DNA of 34,418 nucleotides from Kitasatospora xanthocidica (lineage in GTDB: Bacteria; Actinomycetota; Actinomycetes; Streptomycetales; Streptomycetaceae): positions 67,722 through 102,139 of the forward strand of contig NZ_BNBY01000029.1 in NCBI RefSeq assembly GCF_014656195.1, in the 5' to 3' direction. The translations under genes and the position numbers were made by a program. The notes beneath the pieces are model-generated. The model searched no databases. It worked only from the letters and a program-made list of their open reading frames with translations, and was not told the DNA's origin. Shown here in pieces: positions 15,501 to 20,794 of this stretch (position 1 is its first letter; each line of letters starts with the position of its first letter).

Positions 15501-16849
15501 ACCTCTACACCGAGGCCACCGTCCGGGCGCTGACCGAACGGCTGCTGCGGGTGCTGCGCGCGGTCGCGGCGGACCCGGAGGTCCGGCTCTCCCGGATCCC
15601 CGTGCCGTCGATGCCGGCGCCGGCACCGGTGTCGTCCGTGCCGTCGGTGCCGTCCGTGCCGTCCGCGGAGCCCCGGCCGGTGGAGGGCGCACCGGCGCTG
15701 CCCGCACCGAGCGGCCCGCTGGCCCCGCGGACCCGCACCGAGGAGGTGCTGAGCGGGATCGTCACCAAGGTGCTCGGGCTGGCGGCGATCGGCGTCGACC
15801 AGGTCTTCTTCGAGCACGGGATGGACAGCATCCGGTCGATGCAGGTGGTCAGCCAGGCCAGGAAGGCCGGGCTGCAGCTCAGCATCGCCGACGTCTTCGC
15901 GCACCAGACCACCGAGCTGCTGGCGGCCGAGCTGGACCGCCGCGCGGAGCCCGTCCGGCAGGCCCCGCCCCGGGGATCGGTGATCGACGAGGTCTTCCAC
16001 CAGCTGGACGCCCAGGAGAACGCCGACCCGTTCGCGACGGTGCTCGCCCTGCGGCCCGGCGGCGACCGGCCCCCGCTGTTCTGCCTGCACAGCGGCGTCG
16101 GCTTCGCGCTGCCGTACCTGGGGCTGGCCCGGCACATCGGCGCCGAGTACCCGATCTACGGGATCCAGGCCCCCAGCATCACCGAACTCGCCCCGCTGGC
16201 GGCCGATCTGCGCTCGATGGCGGCCGAGTACGTGAAGATCGTCCGGCGGGTGCGGCCGGAGGGCCCGTACCACCTGCTCGGCTGGTCCTTCGGCGGCTCG
16301 CTGGCCTACGAGATCGCCGTCCAGCTCCAGGAGGCCGGCGCCGAGGTGGGCCTGCTGGCCAACCTCGACTCCTACCCGCGTACCGCGGCGCAGGAGGAGG
16401 GCGACGACCAGTCGCTGCTGGGCTGGGTGGTCGAACTCGTCGGCCAGGACAAGTCCGCCTTCGCCGGCCGCGAGCTGACCCCGGACGACGTGGTGGAGGT
16501 GCTCCGCAGCAGTGACAGCCCGATGGCGCGCCTCGGCACCGAGCGGATCTTCGCGATGCTGAGCTCGATGCGCAACAACGGCTCGCTGCTGAACGGCTTC
16601 GACCCGCGCCCGTTCAAGGGCCGGATGCAGCTCTTCGTGGCCTCGGCGAACCTCTCGCCGGAGCAGGTCGAGCAGCAGGCCGGGCGCTGGCGCCCGCACG
16701 TCGAGGGCGGCGTGGACGTGCACCAGGTCCCGTGCAGCCACGACTACATGATGCACCCGGACCCGCTGGCCCTGATCGGCGGAGCCGTGGCGGCCGAACT
16801 GCAGCGGGCGCACCTGACCGCGGCGCTGCGGGCCGGCGGCGCGTCGTGA
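6506..16849 (+). CDS. Three-module NRPS: C-A-T-E / C-A-T / C-T-TE (module 3 lacks an A domain)
   Basis: 3447 residues from an ATG preceded by GGAGGAG. Order by residue: C1 ~8-440 (HHLLCDG, His135-136); A1 ~465-958 (YTSGSTGAPKG); T1 (GGDS, Ser1000); E ~1055-1508 (HHLAVDGVSW, EGHGRE); C2 ~1543-1972 (HHALVDGW), expected to take a D-residue; A2 ~1995-2492; T2 (GGHS, Ser2535); C3 ~2592-3030 (HHIAFDGW); a Pro/Val/Ser linker; T3 (GMDS, Ser3108); TE ~3190-3447 (GWSFGG, Ser3261). Pocket residues read by eye against GrsA: A1 D-I-W-E-M-T-A-D-D, with acidic positions that suit a basic side chain such as Dap; A2 D-A-W-G-A-A-G-V-A, an aromatic-type pocket roomier than the Phe code, plausible for Trp/Cl-Trp. 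The N-terminal C1 implies an acyl donor from another protein, probably the carrier at 288-560. T3 must be charged in trans. Architecture is sure; substrates are inferred. Confidence 0.95.
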   Translation: MTVPTAAGLALSAGQADIWFDEKLSGGGSAYNTAGYLDIRGPLDPELFRRAARRLVEEAECTRVRVRELDGAPRQVVEPLADLPYRLLEPGDEQAALAWMRADLDTAFDPEEGPLFRLALLRLGADRALFYMCIHHLLCDGYSQVVFWRRLSEIYRALLTGQDPAAGTLPPLSVLLDGERAYQESAQVTRDQEYWQRRFPDTPEPVSLAVRDAEPGPGFVRGRFELDGPTADRLREVARDASVTWPTVVMAAVGAYTWRLTGVRDVLLTVPVTARVGAAMRAVPGMVANTLPLALRYDPGATRGELLRQTSREFTRGIKHQRLRVSRIRRALGLRSDDKRPFGPLVNILPQQTLLPLGPCEMTVNNLSTGLIDDFEITLVEAAAGQGMTVHLSGNDRRYDQAEMDAHAARLRRLVERFVDLGPDTPLGRLDLLADEHRAALLRAGAGAAAATSTEGLVERVRKVAERTPDAIAVTDPTGSLTYAQLVAGAGAVSRQLPVPGLVAVLAAPGREFVTAVLGVIGSGGAYVPLDVRAPKARLAALIRDSGAAWVLADAAHHARAVELAELAGGAAEPLLLDATPDPLRELPAPVGSGDHLAYVIYTSGSTGAPKGAMVHRAGMVNHLLGKIEDLGLTAADAVVQNAPVTFDISVWQMLAPLLAGGRVRIVDRDTAADPYLLFPLTTAESISVLEVVPSLLRAALDAWQSAGQPPRLPRLRLLMVTGEVLPADLAARWTAAFPTVPLVNAYGPTECSDDVTHAVITPGTELTGTGAPIGRPLRNTLLYLLDDELHPVPDGVAGDLYAAGAGVGRGYLGDPGRTATAFLADPFGPPGTRMYRTGDRAVRRPDGQLEFLERRDHQVKIRGHRIELGEIEAALRGQPGLAQAAVVAVPDPQGRRQLVGYLVSDGPVAPDLAEVRRRLAGVLPDYMLPAHLRVLPELPLTAHGKVDRMALPAPDFAAPAGDRPTRTRTEEILCGVLAEVLGLAEVGVDDSFFSLGGDSISSIQVVSRARRAGLAVTARDVFDYRTPRAMAAVAEPVGADPTAAQGVDEGPGELELLPIAHQLRESLESLDSPAREYSQHVVLDLPAGIGEPQLVTALQAVLDRHQALRQKLAVPVEGLWTLEVLAPGAVRAERLLETAAATAAPLAGQLAEHTAVARALLAPEDGVMLRAVLLTGAAGAPDRLILVGHHLAVDGVSWRILLPDLREAWTDAAAGRTPEPDPVPTSLRHWGRALSEEARSAYRVRELPFWRRQLEGEDAPLGARPLDPARDVRATAGHLRAELPTELTRQLLTAAPAAFHAETNDLLLTALTLAAADWRHRRGVPQPDLLVEIEGHGREQLGAELDLSRTVGWLTSVYPARLDAGETDWADLWSGGRSAGSALKRIKQQLRELPGHGLGFGLLRHLNPQTQGVLSRLATPQFGFNYLGRFTGTAGLSAAGGEAVGLGAAPRTPLRHVVELSAVAEDRADGPVLVVQWDWAGELLTTDEVEDLAATWQRALEALVAHAGTAGAGGRTPADFPLVALTQAEVESFERTAGPLADVLPLTALQQGLFFQAEFDREGVDPYTLQIAVDVAGELDPALLRASAEALLRRHDNLRAAFLTRDDGEPVQVVPERVRLGWSEQDLTGLTGAAQQQRLTELTDEELSRRFDLASPPLVRFTVLRLGAGRHRLLWSVHHALVDGWSMAIFAQELFTLYANGADPSVLAPVAPYRDYAAWLETTDDEADRAAWKTVLDGVGEGTVLFPGAGAAEPALPQELFAEVDEELTARLTAWAGGHGLTLNTVVQGAWAVLLGELTGRRDVLFGSVGSGRPAELAGVETIVGSFLNTLPVRVRLDRGGSVAALLSELQEQQFTLADHQRIGLAELRQLVGAGELFDTVLSFNNYPMADVTSLAGLVPGLDFLAGEARVVASYPFALSVYPGSTLRLHVQYSPSAVGRETASDLTGRFVRLLSDLVSRPGVRTAELSALTEEERSTILRGWGGTVTADPGTVVTELFEARAAHRPQAPAVLFRGTELGYGELNARANRLARLLIDRGVGPEQTVALALPRGPEAVGATLAVLKAGAGFLPIDADYPADRIAYMLADAAPAVLVTSAEAAAVLPVQGVPLLLPAEPETVAELALLPDTDVTDRERTAPLRPGHLAYTIYTSGSTGRPKGVMVDHRGFAAMIASLVRRFGLDESVRVLQFASLSFDASVWELGLALLNGGVLVIADEESRGSGQPLAELLASARVTLAGLPPAVAAALPEDAELPAGLTVAVAGEACPPEVVARLAGRVRLFNGYGPTEAVVAATVAGPLRAGDGRPPIGGPTAAHRVYVLDGALRPVGAGVTGELYLGGGLARGYLNQPGLTAQRFVADPHGPAGERMYRTGDLVRWLPDGQLDFLGRADDQVQLRGFRVELGEIEAVLAGHPAVSGALVTLRQESAGGGQLVAYVVGEESGRALEGELRRYVAEVMPEHMVPAAVVRLERWPLTPQGKVDRKALPAPDFAGQATGRAPRTLAEEILCGIFADVLELPRVGIDDDFFALGGHSLLATRVVGRARRLLGVELPIRALFEARTVAALAARVAGADEARPEVRARAAAAAGGIVPLSYAQRRLWFVHRMEEGGPSAYNVPLALRIGGGLDPDALQSALRDVVARHQVLRSVFPHQDDVPYQRVLDAPAGDPVLVVTQIPEAELAAALTAEARAGFDLMVEPALRTRLFGLGGDEYVLLLVFHHIAFDGWSIAPLVRDLGVAYAARAAGRGPDWTPLPVQYSDFSLWQRDVLGAEGDPDSVLSRQLEYWRAELAGLPEELELPADFPRPAVSSHRGDGVDFDVEPELHARLTEIARESGATVFMVLQAAFAALLTRLGAGTDIPLGSPIAGRTDDALTDLVGTFINTLVLRTDTSGDPAFRTLLDRVRETDLAGYAHQDLPFEQIVEAVNPTRSLGRHPLFQVMLVLQNNADAPAALPGLRVTPEPVETGTTKFDLRLQFDEVHVDGRPAALRGLLEYATDLYTEATVRALTERLLRVLRAVAADPEVRLSRIPVPSMPAPAPVSSVPSVPSVPSAEPRPVEGAPALPAPSGPLAPRTRTEEVLSGIVTKVLGLAAIGVDQVFFEHGMDSIRSMQVVSQARKAGLQLSIADVFAHQTTELLAAELDRRAEPVRQAPPRGSVIDEVFHQLDAQENADPFATVLALRPGGDRPPLFCLHSGVGFALPYLGLARHIGAEYPIYGIQAPSITELAPLAADLRSMAAEYVKIVRRVRPEGPYHLLGWSFGGSLAYEIAVQLQEAGAEVGLLANLDSYPRTAAQEEGDDQSLLGWVVELVGQDKSAFAGRELTPDDVVEVLRSSDSPMARLGTERIFAMLSSMRNNGSLLNGFDPRPFKGRMQLFVASANLSPEQVEQQAGRWRPHVEGGVDVHQVPCSHDYMMHPDPLALIGGAVAAELQRAHLTAALRAGGAS
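15602..15716 (+). repeat. Pro/Val/Ser-rich interdomain linker with short tandem repeats (inside the NRPS)
   Basis: Between C3 and T3 the coding sequence repeats near-identical 9-bp units encoding V-P-S (strongest at about 15629-15664), then continues Pro/Ala-rich. It marks the place where an A domain would normally sit, so the linker may be the scar or replacement of a lost A domain. Confidence 0.6.
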
Positions 16850-17625
16850 GGCGGCTCGCGGTGGAGGTGTCGGCGGTGGCCGCGCGGCGGCTGCGGCACC
16901 TGCGGCGGGCCCCGGGCCGGTTCCTGGGCATCACGCTCAACCCGCTGCTGTCGATGCTGGTGCTCGGGATCCTGTTCCAGAAGTCCGCCACCGTGCCCGG
17001 CGGCGGGAGCTACCAGGAGTACGTGTTCGCCGGCGCGGTCGTCCAGGCCGGGCTGGCCGGGGTCGGCCCCACCGCGATCGCGGTCGCCTCCGACGTGCGC
17101 GGCGGCATGGCGGACCGCTTCCGGTCGATGCCGATCGCCCGCTCGGCGGTGCTGCTGGGGCACACCGCGGCCGACTTCCTGGTCGGCCTCGGCGGCCTCG
17201 CGCTGCTGACCGTCTTCGGGGTGCTGCTCGGCTGGCGCCCGCACGGCGGCGTCGGCGAGACGCTCGGCGCCTTCGCGCTGGCGGCCGCCTTCGGCTACGC
17301 GATGCTCTGGGTCGGGGTGGTGCTGGGCCTGGTCTCCCGCAGTCTGGAGACGATCAGCTCGATCACCCCGCTGGTGGCCACCGTGCTGCCGTTCCTGTCC
17401 ACCGCCTTCGTGGCGCCGCAGAACCTGCCCGGCTGGCTGCGACCGGTCGCCGAGTGGAACCCGGTCAGCGTGGTCGCCCAGACCTGCCGCACGCTCTGGC
17501 ACAGCGGCGGGGGAGCGACGGACTTCCCGTCCGCCCATCCCGTCCCGGTGCTCGCGCTGACCCTCGGACTGACCCTGCTGCTCAGCGCCTCCTTCGGGCT
17601 GCGGCGCTACCGCACGGCGGTCTGA
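16846..17625 (+). CDS. ABC-2 type transporter permease (DrrB-like)
   Basis: The GTG at 16846 overlaps the NRPS stop as GTGA, giving 259 residues with about six hydrophobic membrane segments (e.g. 30-50, 65-95, 105-130, 145-170, 180-200, 235-255). The pattern of a basic N-terminus (RRLRHLRRAPGRFLG), 'NPLLSMLVLGILF' and a late 'GWLRPVAEWNPVS' loop is typical of DrrB/ABC-2 drug-export permeases. Its ATPase is at 17924-18946 with the MbtH gene in between. Likely role: export of the peptide and self-resistance. Direct coupling to the NRPS stop suggests synthesis and export are made in step. Confidence 0.85.
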   Translation: MRRLAVEVSAVAARRLRHLRRAPGRFLGITLNPLLSMLVLGILFQKSATVPGGGSYQEYVFAGAVVQAGLAGVGPTAIAVASDVRGGMADRFRSMPIARSAVLLGHTAADFLVGLGGLALLTVFGVLLGWRPHGGVGETLGAFALAAAFGYAMLWVGVVLGLVSRSLETISSITPLVATVLPFLSTAFVAPQNLPGWLRPVAEWNPVSVVAQTCRTLWHSGGGATDFPSAHPVPVLALTLGLTLLLSASFGLRRYRTAV

Positions 17626-17676
17626 GCCCCGCCCGACACGAAACCCCCGACCGAACCCACCCGTGGAGCGTGCGAC

Positions 17677-17895
17677 ATGAGCAATCCCTTCGACGACCAG
17701 GACGGTTCCTTCCTGGTCCTGCGCAACAGCGAGGAGCAGCACAGCCTCTGGCCCGCCTTCGCGGCCGTCCCGGAGGGCTGGACGGTCGCCCTGGAGAGCA
17801 CCGACCGGGCGGCGGCACTGACCTGGGTCGAGAGCCACTGGACCGACCTGCGCCCGCGCAGCCTGCGCGAGCCCGCCGCGGGCCCGGGCTGCTGA
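17677..17895 (+). CDS. mbtH-like: MbtH-like NRPS accessory protein
   Basis: 72 residues starting MSNPFDDQDGSF, with the complete MbtH signature: NSEEQHSLWPAF, VPEGW, and a final WVESHWTDLRPRSL with the invariant Trp residues. MbtH proteins bind adenylation domains and are often needed for their solubility and activity, so likely partners are A1, A2 and perhaps the discrete adenylation enzyme at 27932-29512. It lies between the permease and ATPase of the exporter in the same operon, 51 nt after the permease. Confidence 0.97.
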   Translation: MSNPFDDQDGSFLVLRNSEEQHSLWPAFAAVPEGWTVALESTDRAAALTWVESHWTDLRPRSLREPAAGPGC

Positions 17896-17923
17896 CCGGC
17901 CGGGACGAGCAGGGGGAACACCG

Positions 17924-18946
17924 ATGGAATTCGCGATCGAGGCGGTGGGGCTGCGCAAGCTCCACCGCACCACCCGGGCGCTGGACGGCCTGGACCTGAC
18001 CGTGCGCACCGGCAGCGTGCTGGGCCTGCTCGGGCCCAACGGGGCCGGCAAGACCACCACCGTGCGCGTCCTCTCCACCCTGCTCGCCCCGGACTCCGGC
18101 ACCGCCCTGGTGGCCGGGCACGACGTCGCCCGGGAGCCGCAGCAGGTCCGCCGCAGGATCGCCCTGGCGGGCCAGTACGCCGCCGTGGACGAACTGCTGA
18201 CCGGACGTCAGAACCTCGTGCTGATCGGCGTCCTGCTGCACCTGGGCCGCCGGGAGGCGCGCCGCAGGGCCGAGGAGCTGCTCGCCGAGTACCGGCTGAC
18301 CGAGGCCGCCGACCGCCCGGTCGGCACCTACTCGGGCGGCATGCGGCGCCGGCTCGACCTGGCGAGCTGCCTGGTGCGCCGGCCCGAGGTGCTCTTCCTG
18401 GACGAGCCCACCACCGGGCTCGACCCGGCGAGCCGCAACCTGCTCTGGGCGGCCGTACGCGGTCTGGTCGAGCAGGGCGTCACCGTGCTGCTGACCACCC
18501 AGTACCTGGAGGAGGCCGACCAGCTGGCCGACCAGATCGTGGTGGTCGCCGGCGGCAAGGTGATCGCCGACGGCACGCCCGAGCAGCTGAAGGGCAAGGT
18601 CGGGCAGGTGCGGCTGGAGATCACCGTGCCGGACCCGGCCGACCTGCCCAGCGCGCTCGGCGCGCTGTCGCCGCTGTCGACCGGCGAACCGGCGCTGGAC
18701 CGCACCCGGGGCCTGATCGCCCTCCCGGTGGACGGCGGCATGGCCGTGGTCGCCGCGGCGGCAGCCCTGCTGCGGGACGCGGGTGTGACCGTCGCCGACT
18801 TCGGCCTGCGCCAGCCGACCCTGGACGACGTCTTCCTCCAGCTCACCGGCGCCCAGGCCGACCGGACCGCCGCCGCCCAGGCCGGCCCGCCCACCGAGGG
18901 GCCGGCCGACGCGCCGGCCGGCCCGGCCGCAGGGGGCGCCGGCTAG
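17924..18946 (+). CDS. ABC transporter ATPase, DrrA family
   Basis: 340 residues. Walker A GPNGAGKT at 37-44, signature YSGGMRRRLDLA near 135-146, Walker B VLFLDEPTTGLD near 154-165, then the long C-terminal extension found in DrrA-type drug-export ATPases (about 230-325), ending in an Ala/Pro/Gly-rich tail. A GGGGGAA stretch precedes the ATG. It pairs with the ABC-2 permease at 16846-17625 as an antibiotic exporter. A 14-bp hairpin follows 21 nt after the stop. Confidence 0.93.
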   Translation: MEFAIEAVGLRKLHRTTRALDGLDLTVRTGSVLGLLGPNGAGKTTTVRVLSTLLAPDSGTALVAGHDVAREPQQVRRRIALAGQYAAVDELLTGRQNLVLIGVLLHLGRREARRRAEELLAEYRLTEAADRPVGTYSGGMRRRLDLASCLVRRPEVLFLDEPTTGLDPASRNLLWAAVRGLVEQGVTVLLTTQYLEEADQLADQIVVVAGGKVIADGTPEQLKGKVGQVRLEITVPDPADLPSALGALSPLSTGEPALDRTRGLIALPVDGGMAVVAAAAALLRDAGVTVADFGLRQPTLDDVFLQLTGAQADRTAAAQAGPPTEGPADAPAGPAAGGAG

Positions 18947-18967
18947 TCCCGCCCGCCCGCCCGATCC

Positions 18968-19013
18968 AGGGCCTGTTCCAGCGGTCCCGCCGGGCCCGCC
19001 TGGAGCAGGCCCT
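18968..19013 (+). terminator. Hairpin terminator after the exporter ATPase
   Basis: Left arm 18968-18981 pairs with 19000-19013 over 14 bp with one G-T wobble; the 18-nt loop is itself GC-rich. There is no U-tract, as is usual in streptomycetes. It would end or attenuate the NRPS operon before the regulator at 19064. Confidence 0.6.
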
Positions 19014-19063
19014 TCCGCTGTCCGTCGTCATTCGTGTTCCAGAGATCCGTAACGGGGTGTCCC

Positions 19064-20020
19064 ATGCAGAGAATCCACTTCACCGTCGCAGACCTCGCCA
19101 GAACCCGGGTGCGGAGCACCCTCGGCCCGCTGGCCGAGGGCGTGCTCGCGCTCGGAGCGCTCGACCGGCGGGGGTCGGCCGAGTTCGCGGGCTGGCGCAC
19201 CCGGACCAGCCGGCTGCTCCGCGAGCAGCCGCAGTTCGTGCTGCGGCGCAAGCTCCGCGACCCGGACGACCTGGTCGCCCTGCTGGAACGGGACCCCGAC
19301 GGGGGCCCCGAACCGCGGATGCCGGCCGGCTCCGGCCTGAGCACCGCGGAGGGGACGGCGCTGGCGCTGAGCACCTGGCGGATCGGCACCGCGCCCTACT
19401 GGGAGCGCATCCAGGCCCGGCTGGACGACGAGTGCGACGCCTGCGGGCGGATCGTGATGGCCGGCGGCGTCCAGATGCTGCTGGCCACGCTGCACCCGCG
19501 GATCCTCTGGCGCCCGCCGGTGCTGGAGCTGCTGGACGGCCCCGAGGGGGACGTCCACCTGGACGGCCGGGGGCTGCTGCTGGTGCCGTCGGTCTTCCTG
19601 GCGGGCCGGGTCGGCCGGCTGATCACGGCGACCCGGGACAGCGGGGTGCCGGCGCTGGTCTACGCGCTCAGCGTGGGCTCGGGCGACGCCGCCGCGCTGT
19701 GGACCGACCCGGACGACGACAGCGGCGAGGCGCTCGGCGCCCTGGTCGGCCCGACCCGCGCGGCCGCGCTGCGGGCGCTGACCGCGAGCTGCACCACCGG
19801 CGAGCTGGCCGCCCGGCTCGGCATCTCCTCGGCGGGCGCCAGCCAGCACGCCACGGTGCTGCGGCAGTCGGGGCTGATCACCACCCGGCGGGTGAACAAC
19901 AGCGTGCTGCACTCGGTCACCCCGCTGGGCCGCGCGCTGCTCGGCCGCCGGCTGCGCCAGCCGGTCGCGGCCGGTGCGGTGCCGGCCGGCGCGGTCCGGC
20001 CGCGTGTCGCGGCCCGCTGA
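19064..20020 (+). CDS. ArsR-type winged-helix regulator with long N-terminal domain
   Basis: 318 residues from the ATG at 19064 (GGGG eight bases upstream). The N-terminal ~240 residues start MQRIHFTVADLARTRV, a signature of the large Streptomyces winged-helix/ArsR-like regulators. The C-terminal DNA-binding helix-turn-helix is clear: TTGELAARLGISSAGASQHATVLRQSGLITTRRVNNSVLH at roughly 252-292. It has no metal-binding ELCVC-type motif, so it probably senses something other than metal. It stands last on the plus strand, separated from the exporter by a hairpin, and may be transcribed partly from its own promoter. A likely role is control of this cluster or exporter. Family sure, targets unknown. 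Confidence 0.8.
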   Translation: MQRIHFTVADLARTRVRSTLGPLAEGVLALGALDRRGSAEFAGWRTRTSRLLREQPQFVLRRKLRDPDDLVALLERDPDGGPEPRMPAGSGLSTAEGTALALSTWRIGTAPYWERIQARLDDECDACGRIVMAGGVQMLLATLHPRILWRPPVLELLDGPEGDVHLDGRGLLLVPSVFLAGRVGRLITATRDSGVPALVYALSVGSGDAAALWTDPDDDSGEALGALVGPTRAAALRALTASCTTGELAARLGISSAGASQHATVLRQSGLITTRRVNNSVLHSVTPLGRALLGRRLRQPVAAGAVPAGAVRPRVAAR

Positions 20021-20050
20021 GCACCGGTGTCCGGTCCGGTGCCGAACAGG

Positions 20051-20103
20051 CCGGTGGCCCCGAACCCCCCTCCGTCGGGCGGAGGGGGGTTCGGGGCCAC
20101 CGG
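20051..20103. terminator. Bidirectional terminator: 24-bp perfect stem
   Basis: 20051-20074 is the exact reverse complement of 20080-20103, with a 5-nt TCGGG loop. It lies between the convergent ends of the winged-helix regulator (stop 20020) and the flavin reductase (stop 20116), so it can stop transcription from both sides. Confidence 0.9.
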
Positions 20104-20115
20104 TGGGCGGTCGGG

Positions 20116-20643
20116 TCAGGCCGCGTCCGCGAGGTCGGTCCAGCCGCGGAACTGCCGTGCGCCGTACAGCAGCGGGGGCAGCGGGCGGTGCGGGGTGATC
20201 CGCCGGACCAGGCCGAAGACGACCACGTGGTCGCCGAGCCGCTGGGTCAGCGAGACCTCGCAGTCGGCGATCGAGTGCGCGTCCGCGACCAGGTGCGGCC
20301 CGCCGGCGCCCGGCAGGTCCTCCCAGTCGACCAGGTCGAACCGGTGCGGATTGCCGGAGGCGAACAGTTCGGCGGTCGGACGGGCGCCGGTGTGCAGCAG
20401 GTTGACGGCGAAGGCGCCGGTGCCCAGCACCGCGTCCAGGGTGGGGCTGCCGCTGCGCAGGCAGAGCAGCAGGGTGGGCGGCTCCAGCGCCACGCTGCAC
20501 ACCGAGGAGCAGGTCATCCCGCGCGGGCGGCCGCCGTACTCGAAGGCGCTCACCACGCTGACCCCGGTGGGGAAGGTGCTCATCATGTCGCGCAGTTCGG
20601 CGCCGGTGGCGGCGGGCTGGGTCTGGATCGCGGGTTCGCTCAC
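20116..20643 (-). CDS. NAD(P)H:flavin reductase (halogenase partner)
   Basis: 175 residues of the HpaC-like short-chain flavin reductase family: FPTGVSVVSA near 24-33, GMTCSSVCSVALEPPTLLLCL (flavin-binding core), and the C-terminal GDHVVVFGLV with PLLYGARQFRGW. It supplies FADH2 to the tryptophan halogenase encoded just upstream in the same transcription direction, the usual pairing for flavin-dependent halogenases. The GTG at 20643 has AAAGGAG six bases upstream. A short reading frame ends across this start as GTGA (20643-20640). Confidence 0.92.
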   Translation of the reverse strand: MSEPAIQTQPAATGAELRDMMSTFPTGVSVVSAFEYGGRPRGMTCSSVCSVALEPPTLLLCLRSGSPTLDAVLGTGAFAVNLLHTGARPTAELFASGNPHRFDLVDWEDLPGAGGPHLVADAHSIADCEVSLTQRLGDHVVVFGLVRRITPHRPLPPLLYGARQFRGWTDLADAA

Positions 20644-20777
20644 CGCGGGCTCCTTTCCGGGTCGAGGGGCGGGCCGGCGGCCCGGCCCGCGGCGGCGATC
20701 GACAGGATCGCCGCCGGGGCCGTGGCCGTGCGGGCCGGCATGGACGCCGTGGTCGGCGCCTGTGACGTCGGGTTCAT
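20640..20777 (-). CDS. Possible 45-residue small protein between halogenase and flavin reductase
   Basis: An ATG at 20777 opens 45 codons (MNPTSQAPTTASMPARTA...) whose TGA overlaps the flavin reductase GTG as GTGA. All but two codons (TCA, GAA) end in G or C, which exceeds the first and second positions, the pattern of translated actinomycete DNA. It is Ala/Pro/Thr-rich and hydrophobic in the middle. Against it: no clear ribosome-binding site, and the hairpin 20691-20715 lies within it. It could be a coupling leader for the reductase or simply GC-rich spacer. Confidence 0.3.
   Translation of the reverse strand: MNPTSQAPTTASMPARTATAPAAILSIAAAGRAAGPPLDPERSPR
20691..20715 (-). terminator. Hairpin between halogenase and flavin reductase
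   Basis: A perfect 10-bp inverted repeat (20691-20700 with 20706-20715) around GACAG, located 80 nt after the halogenase stop. It may attenuate read-through into the reductase or stabilise the halogenase transcript. Confidence 0.4.
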
Positions 20778-20794
20778 CGCCGGGCGTCAGCCGT

